Positions 44,801-55,896 of a stretch of 64,000 bases of DNA are shown here, piece after piece. Position numbers and translations under genes: made by a program. Source of the DNA: Nymphaea colorata (taxonomy: Eukaryota > Streptophyta > Magnoliopsida > Nymphaeales > Nymphaeaceae); contig NC_045142.1 in the NCBI RefSeq assembly GCF_008831285.2, forward strand, positions 5,091,501 to 5,155,500. Direction: 5' to 3'. Under the pieces are notes generated by a model. It was not told the origin of the DNA. It was given only the letters and a program-made list of their open reading frames with translations, and did no database searches. The first letter of the stretch is position 1. Each line of letters begins with the position of its first letter.

Positions 44801-45632
44801 TCATCTAAAAGGAAAAGGAGGAGTACGTCGTGATTGCTAATCAAAGGGGCTTATTGTATCTTTTCAATCTTGAAGTGATAGAAAACATCATTTTGCCTAA
44901 CTAGTGTTGATCGTGCTACAAGCATGAGGAGGTGAGGCAGTGAAGAGGAGGATATTGTACTCAATTAAATGTCTTTAAGGCGTAACAAAAATACTCTATC
45001 TAGGTAATTAATAATAGTTGGATGAGGTAAACAAGAGGTATGAAAAAGCTCATGCTTAAAAAAGAAAATTACAAGCAATAAGCATTGTTTGTAGTGCAAG
45101 ATTTCTCTTTCTGTAGCTTGGCTTATATAATAGATGAAATTGGGAAACTAAAGCAATTGGCTGTTGGCAATCATTCAAATGGAGCCTATGAAGGCATGTT
45201 TAGGAATGAAATGACTTACCTACATTTTTATCTATCACAACGTCAGATGATTGCCTAGGACATTGTTTTCGAAGGCGTGCATAGATGAGACAACTGGCTA
45301 GCAATAGAAATGCGATAACAGAGCCGACTGCTACTCCAATGATGATCAACTTCTTATTTCTTCCACCATTTGTCGAGGGTGGAATTGGGTTGCCTTTAGT
45401 GATATTGTTTCCCTTTGTACTGTAAAGTAGACATAATTAAAGAGATTCAAACCATGCTTTGGAGGAAATATCGTCTACCATTAATTATAGGTATCATAAG
45501 TTTAGTTTGTCATGCTATGGATGAGGTACCAGCACCCAAATTGCAGTTATCATACTTTTTGTTTTTCTATTCTTGGAGAGCAGAATGGCCTAGACAAGTA
45601 ACCAGGCACCCTATGGTTATCTCTCTCACTCT

Positions 45633-45666
<34 letters not shown>

Positions 45667-48173
45667 AAATATGCTCACAATGCTGTCTGCTTTCTCCATA
45701 CAACCCCACTTACTTCAGTTTTATTTTTCTAGTGTCTGTCAATGATGGTGGAAGGGGTCCAGTCAAATTATTGTCTGCCAAGTTCCTGAAACGTGCAACC
45801 AACAAATGAAAACTTTACCACAATAATGTCCCATAGATATTAAACTACATTTATATATTCACACTGTATAAATGCACTCAGATAAAGGAATAGAAGATTC
45901 AATAAACCGCAATTTCAGCATAACTAATTGACAAAACTATTGTGATTAGTCTCTTCATGCTACAAAGGCACTGCATATTCATGGACTTCTCACTACCTGC
46001 AAGAAGAAAAAAGTAACTTTCCACAAGAAGGGTGCTGATCAATTTATTGAGGGCCCATAGAGAAACAAGTTGAACAAACTGAAGAGCACACATTTGGTCC
46101 TAGTACATGTTGAATTAACTTCATTTCTATTGGTGTATAAGCAAATAGAATGCCCCGACCAATTTCCAAAATTATGACCAGAACTAAAAGTGTTGGACTC
46201 CAACTAATCAAAAGAAAATTTTATATTAGGTGAATTGGTTTCATAATAAGCTTTTTTCCGTGTATAAACTTACAACTCCTTCAAGTAAGGAAATGTCCCC
46301 AAGAAGTCCGGAATCTGTCCGCTCAAGCTGTTGTTACTCAGATCACTGCAAAATCAAAGTTGTTCAAATAAACTCTATATAATTGATTAAACAAGCAAAA
46401 AGCCAAGCATGATTGTGCTTTACTCACATAATCTCAAGTGCAATCAAGCTGCTGAAGTCTGGAAGGGGACTGCTCAAGCCTAGCCCACTAAGGTCCCTAG
46501 AAAAGTAAAGAAAAATGGAAAGAAAATACACAAAATTCCCTTACGCCTAATTTTAAAATATTAATCTTGCATGTGAGAAGGAGAAAGATTTGTATCATTC
46601 AATCGAAATTATTAACCAATATGTTCAATATCCGAATTTCAATTAGTATATAGGAGTGGGCCATATAAATTAAAGGAGACTTAGACCCGACAACTATGTG
46701 CTACTTACAGTTCAGTAACACGTGGTAGATCATCAGTATTGCACTTGAGCCATTCCCAAGTGGACCCTGCAGGAAGGCATGGATCACCTGCCCATGATTG
46801 AAGTTGTTGATATTGACCCTGCAACACCTTCAATGCGTTCACTGCAAATCATATTGTCACGAAAACCAAACATTTTGTTCAAATTTCCAGTGAAAAGAAA
46901 TGGTAAAAATGGAGCACTAGTTAATTTTTTTGCATTTCCCTAGAACAAATAACTTATGTAAATAACCTAATATTGCACTGCATTGAGTTGTGTATGTGAA
47001 AAGGAGGATGGCCGGTAGGGATTTAGGGCTCCCTAGCTCTTTATTGCTAAATCATAGATTAAAACAAAAAACTAAGGATCTTATTATGCTGATTTAAAGT
47101 TGAAATTGTTAATGCACTGCAAGCTTGTGGAAGTACTTATGTTTCATCAGCTATAAAGATACCGTGCGTGTGGATGTGGTAAACATGTTTAAAGCAATGG
47201 TATTTAGAAAAATATTGGAAAATCCAATGGGTTAACGAAATTGATTAATAAAATAAGTTCATTTAGTAGTCTTAGTGTGTCTTTCAGCTAAATAAACATC
47301 AGAACAATGTAAATCAAACATGAACTACCGAATCAATTTGATTGATCGTTGACAATCTGTTATATATAAAAACGGTAAATGGCAACTTGAAGTATAACTT
47401 TGCACTTGCTAACATGTGAGCCATGAATATATAGGTAGATCAAACAGCTTATAGATCAGGTTGTCAATCCTAATGTTTATAGAGACTAAGTAAATATACA
47501 ATTATGGAATTAATTAGTGAAAGTGAAGGACACAGGGCACTATATTAATCATCTAATTACACTATGAGAGAGAGACCATCATTTTTGTTAGTTCCAGCAG
47601 CAAGTATAGTCTTGAGTTCAAAAAGCTCCATCGTGTTGAGACTGGACGAACAGGTGCATCTGGTTTGTTGACCAAGGAAATGTTCGATCCAGCAGTCAGA
47701 TTACAACCATCATTGTCGTCGGCTGCATATGTGATGTTTGATGTAAAAAAAAAAAAAATCCAGCAACAGTGGTAGTCCGCTGATTCTAAGGTATGTATAT
47801 GTGGTATATGGATGTGCTAAAAATGTTTAAAATAAAGGCATCCAAAAAAGATTGCAAAATCTCATGAATAGATCAGAACTAGTAAAATAAGTATAAGAAT
47901 TTTTGTGTGTTTTGTAAACTGAGTATATAGTTGTCTAACTAATTTCTTGATTGTTTATAAAACGTTACGTGTAAGATTACTTTGCCTAATCTTGCATATG
48001 GCACCATGTGAACATCAACTAAATAGATCAAAAAACTCATATATCAAACGACGCATAAGTTTTATATTTATATAGACTTAGTAATTATAAGAGTTTTATG
48101 AACTAGTTGCGAGTTATTTAATCAACTTGATTGATTATTTATAATATGTCATGGGTTTATTTTAATGCGAGAA

Positions 48174-48224
<51 letters not shown>

Positions 48225-51108
48225 ATCCTGTTCGTTGGTTCCATTAGCGAGTCCTCGCTGGACCTTGAAAACTTCCATTGCGTTGAGGATTGGAGGAAGG
48301 GATGCATTAGCTGTGTTGACCAAGGAAATGTTCGATCCAGCAGTCAGGTGACGGCCTTGATTGTAGTTAGTCCTACGCCACTGGTATGGAGGGATGATTG
48401 GATCATCGTTCCGCTTGATGCCATCAACAAGGAAATCGAATGATCTGCTCTTGTTTTGATAAGCTGCCTCCAGCACTTCCATGAAGTAGAAAATGTAATA
48501 ATAGGTAGCATCCTCCGAAAATATTCCTGAAGTTGGCACTGTCAGAGTCGTTGCCTTACTCGACGCTGGTGTTATGGCGTGGAACAATGCTTTCACCGGA
48601 ATATCCGTGGTTTTTTGGATGAAGCTCATGTTATCTCTCGTCGCAGTAATTACTTCATCGATCTTACCACTTGGATGCCAATAACGATCATATGGGTCAT
48701 CCGGGTACCTGCAGCCAATGCAACAACTGACAGTTAAAGTACTATTTTTTCAATTCCTTTTCTACCTTAAAATCGGTCAATCTCATTAAAGAAAATGAAT
48801 TAAAAGATAAGGATGCTTGAACTTGGACACTGTGCCAAATTTCCCTAATTGGTTAGTGGGAGTGAAAAAAAAGGAGGGGAAGTTGGCGTGTTTTGGGTAA
48901 TTTTCGAAAAGAAAAATCATTTCTGAACTTTTAACTTTTTTACTAACTTTTTTACAATTTTACAAAGGCATGAGCATCATCAATCTGTTAGTGTATTTTC
49001 CTGATTATGTTTGTTAACAAGCGAAGGTAAACCTCTCTTTCATATCTAAAGACAATCATAGAAGAGTTTGAGATGGTGACAAATTCTGAAATGGTGAAGA
49101 ATTCTGAAAAATGCTTTATAATTGGATTTAATATAAATCCGAATCAACTCAGCAAGGTAGACATATTAGATATATATATATGTCCATGTATCCTGGGCTG
49201 CCTTTGCTGGCAAATGAGCTGATTGATGAATTCGCGTTCTAGGTGATTTCCAAAAATATAATTTCATTTAAGGACTGGCTATATTATTTGTGTGTGTGTG
49301 TGTGGCAAGGTTAATTCAACTTCCACCATGAATAATAGCATCTATTTCTCTCTTTTAATTGAATGCTTGATTTGTACTAAGCATTTAAAGAATAAACAAG
49401 TAGACCTAAAAGCGATGAAGTTAGAATTGGTAGAAGTCTCACCTAATAATGTATACATGTATATATGTGTGTATGTGTAGTTGGTGTGATGGCTGGGTGG
49501 GGCTTTGATTTTCATGAAACAAGAAGTTGACCAAGAAAACCAGAGACAGCTAGCTTGCGTAAGCCTAACATGTAAAATAACTGGTGCTAAACTTGGTATT
49601 TAATGCTGCAGACCATAAGAAATGATGAATATTATTCATTTGCACAATAAAACTATACTTTATAACATGAGGGACAAAACAGAATTTTGTGCTAATTAGG
49701 ACATTAATAAAGAGTACTTAAATTTGTCCTGTCGAAAACGGCTTTGAGAATTGAACCTGTGTAGCTGTCGATTTCGGCGATTTAACAGAATTGGCAGTCA
49801 AATGTCAAATAAATGAATAAAAAAACAAATGATATTATTGAAAAACAGTAAATGTATAAACTATTAGAAAATTTGTTCAACAACGGAACACTATACTCTT
49901 GGGTCGGCTACCGACTAATCGAATCGGTCAAACAGATGGGATTCAAATCGGCCCGTTGATGCCGATTATCGTAATTAACATGGCTAACTAAAAGGGAGGC
50001 AACCCTATTCCCCAGCATATTTGCATTAGAACATTGATAATTAAAAGCCTTAAATACTACGGACGGGAAATTAAAAAATACGTTCGTTTGAGTCTTTTAA
50101 GTCGAGGTCCGTGTAAATGAGGTTATGCGTTAAGCCTAGCAACTGACATGTAGTTTATGTATCTTTTATTTTTACCTTACGAAGTCCGCAGCTCCGAAGG
50201 CTGTCCTGCTCGTTCGCACAAGAGCGTCTTCTTTGCCGTCCGTTTCGTACATTCCCTGCTCAAATTCGCTAATTACAAGAGTGGAGATGAAGGGTGTCTG
50301 TTCCGGCGACGTCTGAGCAACGCAGACACTGATGTTGCCTCTCTTGGGTGCATATATTACTTCCCGATAATAGGAGTCGGTGGAAGAAGTATCCACAGTC
50401 GCCCAAGTGTTGCCATCGAATTGAAGATCGAAGGAGGGTGGCGATAACTTGCCGTCGTAGTTGCCATAGAAGAAGGATGCCCGAACCATGTGTTTCTTGC
50501 CCGTGGCTACGCCTGGTATCACATAGCAGCTTTTCTTGTGGGAGGGAAAGTAGCGGAGACTATTGAGCTCTTGGCTGTATTTACTAAGATTCTGGACATG
50601 GGCAGCTTTCCCAGTCTTAATGTAACTGTCGTCGCCCACCCATTTGATGCCTAAACCGTCGGTGTGCTCGCCAGTTCCTCCACAGTCAATGCTCAAGAAC
50701 ACTGAAGGAAACAAAGGAAAAGATCACCGGTTATGATGCATGCATGAAGGGCGTCCCTTCCATGGGGATGGTTCTATAGTTCCTCCAAATCAAATTCTTT
50801 CCTTGTATGCAAGCTATTCGTCTCCAAAGGTATGCCACTTTTCAAACACAAATATGTAGGAGAAGGAAACCAATAACTGACATGTGTAAAGTGAGCTTCC
50901 AACAGAAAAGTGTGGTTGATGTCATTGCAGGAGGGGAAACTAGAAGCACTAATTATGTGGACTATACATGTGGGCATGTCTATTTCTTGGGTGTAAATAA
51001 AGAAAACAGGCCCGAAGGGAGATCATGAGAACACTTACGCCGATCCGCAAAGCAGGAGAGAATTTGGATTGCCGTGCACAAAGTAAAAAGGTGCACGGAT
51101 CTTGCCAT
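41845..51108 (-). CDS. Malectin-like LRR receptor kinase, complete (13 exons)
   Basis: Exons in transcription order: 51039-51108, 50176-50701, 48224-48708, 46709-46841, 46428-46496, 46274-46345, 45714-45785, 45220-45419, 44412-44629, 44186-44312, 43586-43654, 43310-43493, 41845-42178. All introns are GT-AG and frames join, giving 852 residues. Residues 1-22 signal peptide ([16 protein letters not shown]); about 25-360 malectin-like ectodomain ([27 protein letters not shown]); WAGDPC motif then LRRs in about 385-470 on 69- and 72-bp exons; about 500-522 membrane span; kinase with GEGGSG loop at 578, Lys599, Glu615, HRD 695-697, DFG 715-717. All catalytic residues are present and it is an RD kinase. 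It belongs to the LRR-I type of plant surface receptors; ligand unknown. The start is chosen because the paralogue at 25231 keeps the same MARS signal peptide. Exon 3 uses donor gtctct next to a (GA)n tract. Confidence 0.92.
43040..43145. repeat. Degenerate repeat in RLK intron 12
   Basis: tggaccagaaatttctgg followed by ggggcactgg and a poly-A/T-rich tail, the plan of the repeats at 26205 and 51900. Confidence 0.4.
47155..47720 (-). repeat. Duplicated intron/exon-3 segment inside intron 3
   Basis: 47575-47718 matches the 3' end of exon 3 (48221-48365): minus-strand [17 protein letters not shown], then after one frameshift [20 protein letters not shown], next to the same GA-run donor context. 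The adjoining 47155-47570 shares scattered matches with 47790-48160 (tgtggatgtg, atagatcaaa, tatagagacta). The unit is therefore a partial tandem duplication of about 570 bp, now a pseudo-exon. Confidence 0.75.
48167..48222. repeat. (GA)n microsatellite at the exon 3 donor
   Basis: The GA run starts directly at the intron side of the exon 3 donor, so the minus-strand intron begins gtctctctctct. Confidence 0.95.
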
Positions 51109-51202
51109 CCTGAAAGAATGATCCATCGGTATACAAGTTCCAACCATGATTGTAAGCAGACTCCAGAAACGGAACCTACCTTTTTTGGAGATTAATTTTG
51201 CC

Positions 51203-51222
51203 AAGAGAGACTATAATAAGTC
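51203..51222 (-). promoter_or_regulatory. TATA-like box of the intact RLK
   Basis: The minus strand reads cttattatag about 105 bases upstream of the ATG, in a block (tcaaaccgg, TATA-like, tctcttggcaaaattaatc) that is conserved at the truncated paralogue near 25320. Confidence 0.5.
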
Positions 51223-51362
51223 CGGTTTGATGATTTCCGTAGAGGCAAGCTTCTGTGGGCGTGAAACGTTATGTTAAATAATATTGTAAAGTCAAAGCCT
51301 TATTCGAAATCTGCGCCTCCGGATTATTCTCAACCTTATATTGTATATATTATGTATTATAG

Positions 51363-51406
51363 TCCCACTCCTCTCTCTCTCTCCAGAGAGAGAGAGAGGA
51401 GTGGGA
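51363..51406. repeat. Short near-perfect hairpin
   Basis: tcccactcctctctctct on the left and agagagagaggagtggga on the right, 22-base arms with almost no loop, about 260 bases upstream of the intact RLK. Confidence 0.8.
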
Positions 51407-51409
51407 GTT

Positions 51410-52945
51410 GGTGGGGAAAAGGGGAGCGGTGGCAATTGAGTTGCGTGCACAAGAGGGCATTTTAGATTTTATCAAGCTATGTATATTTTAGTCTTTTAGC
51501 ATTTTATAATTTTTTTGTTCTTTCAAAAGTCTTTTTCTTTTACTTTAACAAGGACATTTCAGTTATTATACACCCCTATGCATGCGCTGGGTGCACACTT
51601 AATCCCTTTCCAAGGGAAGGAGGACGGAGCAGTTTGACTGTGGAGGTTTGGGGGAGGAGAGAGGGCTGAAGACCGAGCTATTTTGTTTATTCATGCATAG
51701 GTGGAAGGGTTTAAAATATTTTTGTCTCGTATTTTTGCTGGATGTCGGCGAAGATATCCTCTTTGTCAATCGTTTGTAATGTCTTTGTACATAACGTCAC
51801 AAAAGCCTTGGTATTCAGTAACTTCTCTCAGATACGTCAGTGACGCTTCTTTGAGTTTCACTAATTTAGTTATCAATATCCCGACATTTCTTGTTCTCAG
51901 GGCAGAGGGAGGGGGTTCACTTAGGCTGTGGCCCACCCAAACTACTTGGAAAAAAAAAATTACATTAAAAAAATATAAAAATTTAAGTTGTATAATGTAT
52001 TTTTTGAATTTTGGATTTAATTCGGCTTTAATAAGTTCATTGACCTGCCCTTAAAAAAATTCTTCTTTCCTTCTGCTTGTCCGTAAGGGTTTTTTTTTTA
52101 ATTTACCGCTCAACCTTCATTTTTCGTGTTGGTTTTAGCATTTTTATCCTTTTACCACTCACAATCTTTTGCCCCTTTTTAAAAAACGGATGCCCTCCCC
52201 TCCTAACCTTACTATCTCTTCTTCCTCACCTAATATTCTTCTGTGCAACCCTGCTGGTTGACGGCTCCCCACCATTTAATTACTCAAAGAATAAAGAATG
52301 AAAGAATTACAGGAGCCTTACCTAATATGCTTCATTCTTCTGATTCGATAACTCATACAAGTATGCCCTTCCTCTCTCTCCCCCCTTGTGTGCTTCATAA
52401 GGATATTCTTTTGTTTATTTCCTCTTCCTTTCAAATTATGCTGCAAAAGTGATGAAGCTAGATTCCACGACTCTAAATGCTCCCATTTATTGCGAGATCT
52501 CTATCTTTTTGTTTTCTCTTCATGTTTTTTTTTTCTATTTTTATTATTCTTGTTCAAATTCAATTTTTTTTTCATTTTCTTTGTTGAAATATTTTTTCTT
52601 CCTAAGCTGCCAGTTGAGCAGATTGTTGATATATTTGTCCCAAGAATAGACAAGGATGAGATGTGCTAGCTCCCGTGGTTCACCAAAAGGTGGTGCCACC
52701 TTGACCATGAAGAATGACATCTTGATTAAGGAGGTGCATCTGGATTTTAATATGGCCTTCACGACGGATGAGACCAAGGACCATCCAGCATTGATATTGG
52801 AGCACCAAAACCCCATTGTCAGCCAAAGCAGGCCAATGAGCCACACATTGAAGGCCTGAAGAGCCTCACTGTTGCCTATAGCGGAGATCTGTGTTGTCCA
52901 AGTTTCCAGTCGCCATGACATTTTTGGCCGACAGGCACTATTTCA

Positions 52946-52950
<5 letters not shown>
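51410..52950. other. Non-coding DNA with a degenerate repeat
   Basis: 51895-52060 (ctcagggcagagggaggggg, then poly-A and tttgaattttggattt) resembles the repeats at 26205 and 43040. Open frames here (for example 51701-52054, 52544-52921) have no domain or splice support. Confidence 0.4.

Positions 52951-52990
<40 letters not shown>
52951..52990. repeat. (TA)n microsatellite
   Basis: About 20 uninterrupted TA units. Confidence 0.95.
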
Positions 52991-52994
<4 letters not shown>

Positions 52995-55660
52995 CAAACA
53001 TTGAAGGTATGCATGTGAAAACAAAAAATTTGTGGGCACCAGAAGCACCCTATTGCCCAGGCCAGTTAGCTGCTAACTCAAGCTTAAGGGTACTCTCCGA
53101 CTCAAAGTTCACCACCCAAAAAAAAAAAAACAAGTATTTGTTGACCAAAAGACTGTCAGTAAAATTTTTGCTGACCTTTTTAGAACATCAGAAAAAATTA
53201 ATGTCACTGACGCTGCATTAAAAATTGACTTTTACTGACACCAAAAGTGGCACGCTTCTGAAAATTGGTTTTGGAGTTTTATGCTCTATTTTTTATCAAC
53301 GTGAAATTCATGTCAATAAAGTTTGTTACTTTTACTGTTTCACTTTGTGTTCCCTTGAGTCCTGTCCGAGAAGGGGGCTTACGTCCATGAAGACCAAACT
53401 TCCTAGCCGTGGTAGCTCATTCTCGATGTGAGGCCTCGTCACATTCCTGCAGTAGATAAATAAAGTTACTCTAACAATTTTTACATGGTCCAGAGTGTCT
53501 TTTGGAAACATTGACATATTTAACTAAAAAATTATCTTCAGATGGTACAATCTCGTGCATGCAACAAATATACATACCAAATGAAATTTTGTGTATTTTT
53601 TATTATAAAAACGAAATGTGTATTATGATAAATTTATTTTTTCATTTCCCAACCTTTTTCCTTTACAAGGGGCTTTACTTTTGACATACCATAGGCATCC
53701 TGAGAATTTCACACCCATATACAAAAATAGTACGCATATAACCAGCTTCTAGTTCTGATACGGGAGTGGCAGGTAATTAGCAGAATCAAAGGTGACGTTG
53801 GTATTGCTCTTGGGGGAGGGGTGTAACACAACAGAGTGGAAATGTTGTCTACTCAAAAGGAGGTTTGCATTATGAAATCAGTGGTTGATGTTGCTACCCA
53901 ATGCATTACTCTCATAGTCCAGTCCTGGTTAACAATATGTACTGATGCAAGCTTTGCGAACTCTGAGGGTAGGGGCACTAAGAATATTTCTTCATATGAG
54001 CAAAACTGTAGTTTCCAAATTTTAACAAGGATTAGAATATAAGTTTCAAATTTTTTGTGTAAATTTTTCAAATTTTATAAGTAAACTTTTGATTTTTTTT
54101 TTTAATTCGAAGGAGGACCATGACCCTGCCGACTCCCCTCTACCCGACAAGGGAAAAAAAATGGTTTACTGTTGAACTTATAAGATGATTTACTGTTGTC
54201 CAAGAATAGTTTTATTTAGGAAGCGTTTCCTCACGTCACATTTTATTCTCTGAGTAGGAACATCTTACTCAGTTTGTGTTTTGTCAGCTTTTTTTTGTCC
54301 ACGCTGCAATTACACAAGGTAGAACACTACTAGACATTTGTCTGCCCTTTTCACACGCAGTTGGCTTTTTTTGGTTTTTTGTTTTTGTTTATGAACAAAG
54401 ATTCATGGTTTTTCATCCATGGACAAAACTCTATGAATGAACGTCCATGGATCTTTGTCTGTGGCTGTTATTAGTTTTTGACTTGGCCATTTGTAAGTCA
54501 ACAGTGGGCATTTATGTCTTTCTTCTTAAAACCCTTATTTTGCTTTATGGAAGGGCTCGACATCTTTCCCCTTTTTTTTTGCCTCACGTCATTCTTTTGT
54601 GGTATGCTATTTTGGTTCTTTTGTGGTATGCTATTTTGGTGGAGAAACTCAACGAGTGGCCTGCGATTTTGGTGGAGCGTCTCAAGGTGTCGTCGTCAAC
54701 ATGGAGACTCCACGACCAACTCTCTCACTTGCTGAAATCTCTTGTGGGCAGTTATTTTGTGTGTCGTCTCTAGAAGAAGAGGTATGTTTTTCAGTTTTGG
54801 GGTTATGTGAGGAACATACAAAAAACAGCGAGAGAGTTTTGGGGCTGAAGGTCACGCAGAGACATTGTTGTTTTGTAAGGAGATTTAGTATGTTCTGGTT
54901 TTTTGGATCTCACTGTATTTTTTGATGCTTCATATAATATGAATCCTGCTAGTTTTTCCTCGTGGATGTAGGAAGACAAACAGTCTATCCGAACCACGTA
55001 ATTTGTGTGTCTTCTGTGAGATTAGTTTTCTGTTTTGCTTTCTGCCGTTCATTTCACTATTCACTCTGTTGATATCACGTACACATAATTGTTTACAAAG
55101 AAACTATTTTTCATCTTACTCTGTATTTTGCTTGCAATCTGGTCCTTTTGTTTCCAACATGTGGCAAACAAGCGCCCCCTTATTGTCAACAAGATAAGTG
55201 GAAAGCATTTCAATGGGTAAATATTAACATGTCTGATGCTGCAGAGTAATACACACTTTGCCAATCAATCAACTTTTTTTGCAAATTTAAAAATATATAG
55301 AAAAAAAAAACAAGAAAACCTATTTAATCTTTGAAAAATGCAGAAGGCTGCTTGATTCAAAAATTAGCTCACACAATGACACACTTCATGAATTACGAAC
55401 GTTGTCCTGCAAAATGTTTTACCCAGTGGATAGGAGAATTGGGGAAACGTCAATAACAGTGGGCACGTACACCCCAAAAAAAAACAAAAAAAGCGTTATA
55501 GTGGCGTGTCATTACCAATTTACCAGGAAGTTTCGTGTGCCGGTGAACATTTATCTATGGCGGTGATGATCATCACGGCTGCAGATATATGCAGGTAGCC
55601 TCTCCCTTAGGCATAAGGCGTTGTTCCGCTCTCGCACAGGCCTTCGCGTCTCCTATTAAA
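52991..55660. other. Repeat-like DNA, no gene seen
   Basis: 53940-54150 has a degenerate repeat (actctgagggtaggggcac then poly-T and ggaggaccatgacc). 54327 starts cactactagaca, like the end of a CACTA element, but no matching other end is found. 53130-53240 holds repeated actgac words, also CACTA-like. Open frames lack support. Confidence 0.4.
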
Positions 55661-55807
55661 AACCGGAAAAATGAAAGGATGGAAGGCTAGGGTTGCAGAG
55701 AAAGGGGCAGAGGAGGTCTTCTTCTCCATTTCACAAGTTCATCTTCCTCCTTCCACGGCCCTCCATCACCAAATCATACGTCGCCCTCTCTTTATCTTCC
55801 AGGGGAA

Positions 55808-55896
55808 TGGTTGCTCAAGCCCTCCATCAAGAGAGGGAAATTCAGCCTGCAAGAGGAGCAGACCGTCATCCAGCTTCATGCGTTGCAAGGCAACAG
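55808..55896 (+). pseudogene. R2R3-MYB exon fragment (R3 repeat)
   Basis: The plus strand reads W-LLKPSIKRGKFSLQEEQ followed by TVIQLHALQGNR, the linker and first two helices of the third MYB repeat. It ends GGCAACAG/gtac, the canonical phase-2 intron position of R2R3-MYB genes. The DNA upstream does not contain the RCGKSCRLR part of that exon, and no exon 3 (recognition helix) is found downstream. It is therefore a piece of one exon with its splice donor, sitting in an AG-rich, 5'-leader-like context at 55660-55800. Confidence 0.8.
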
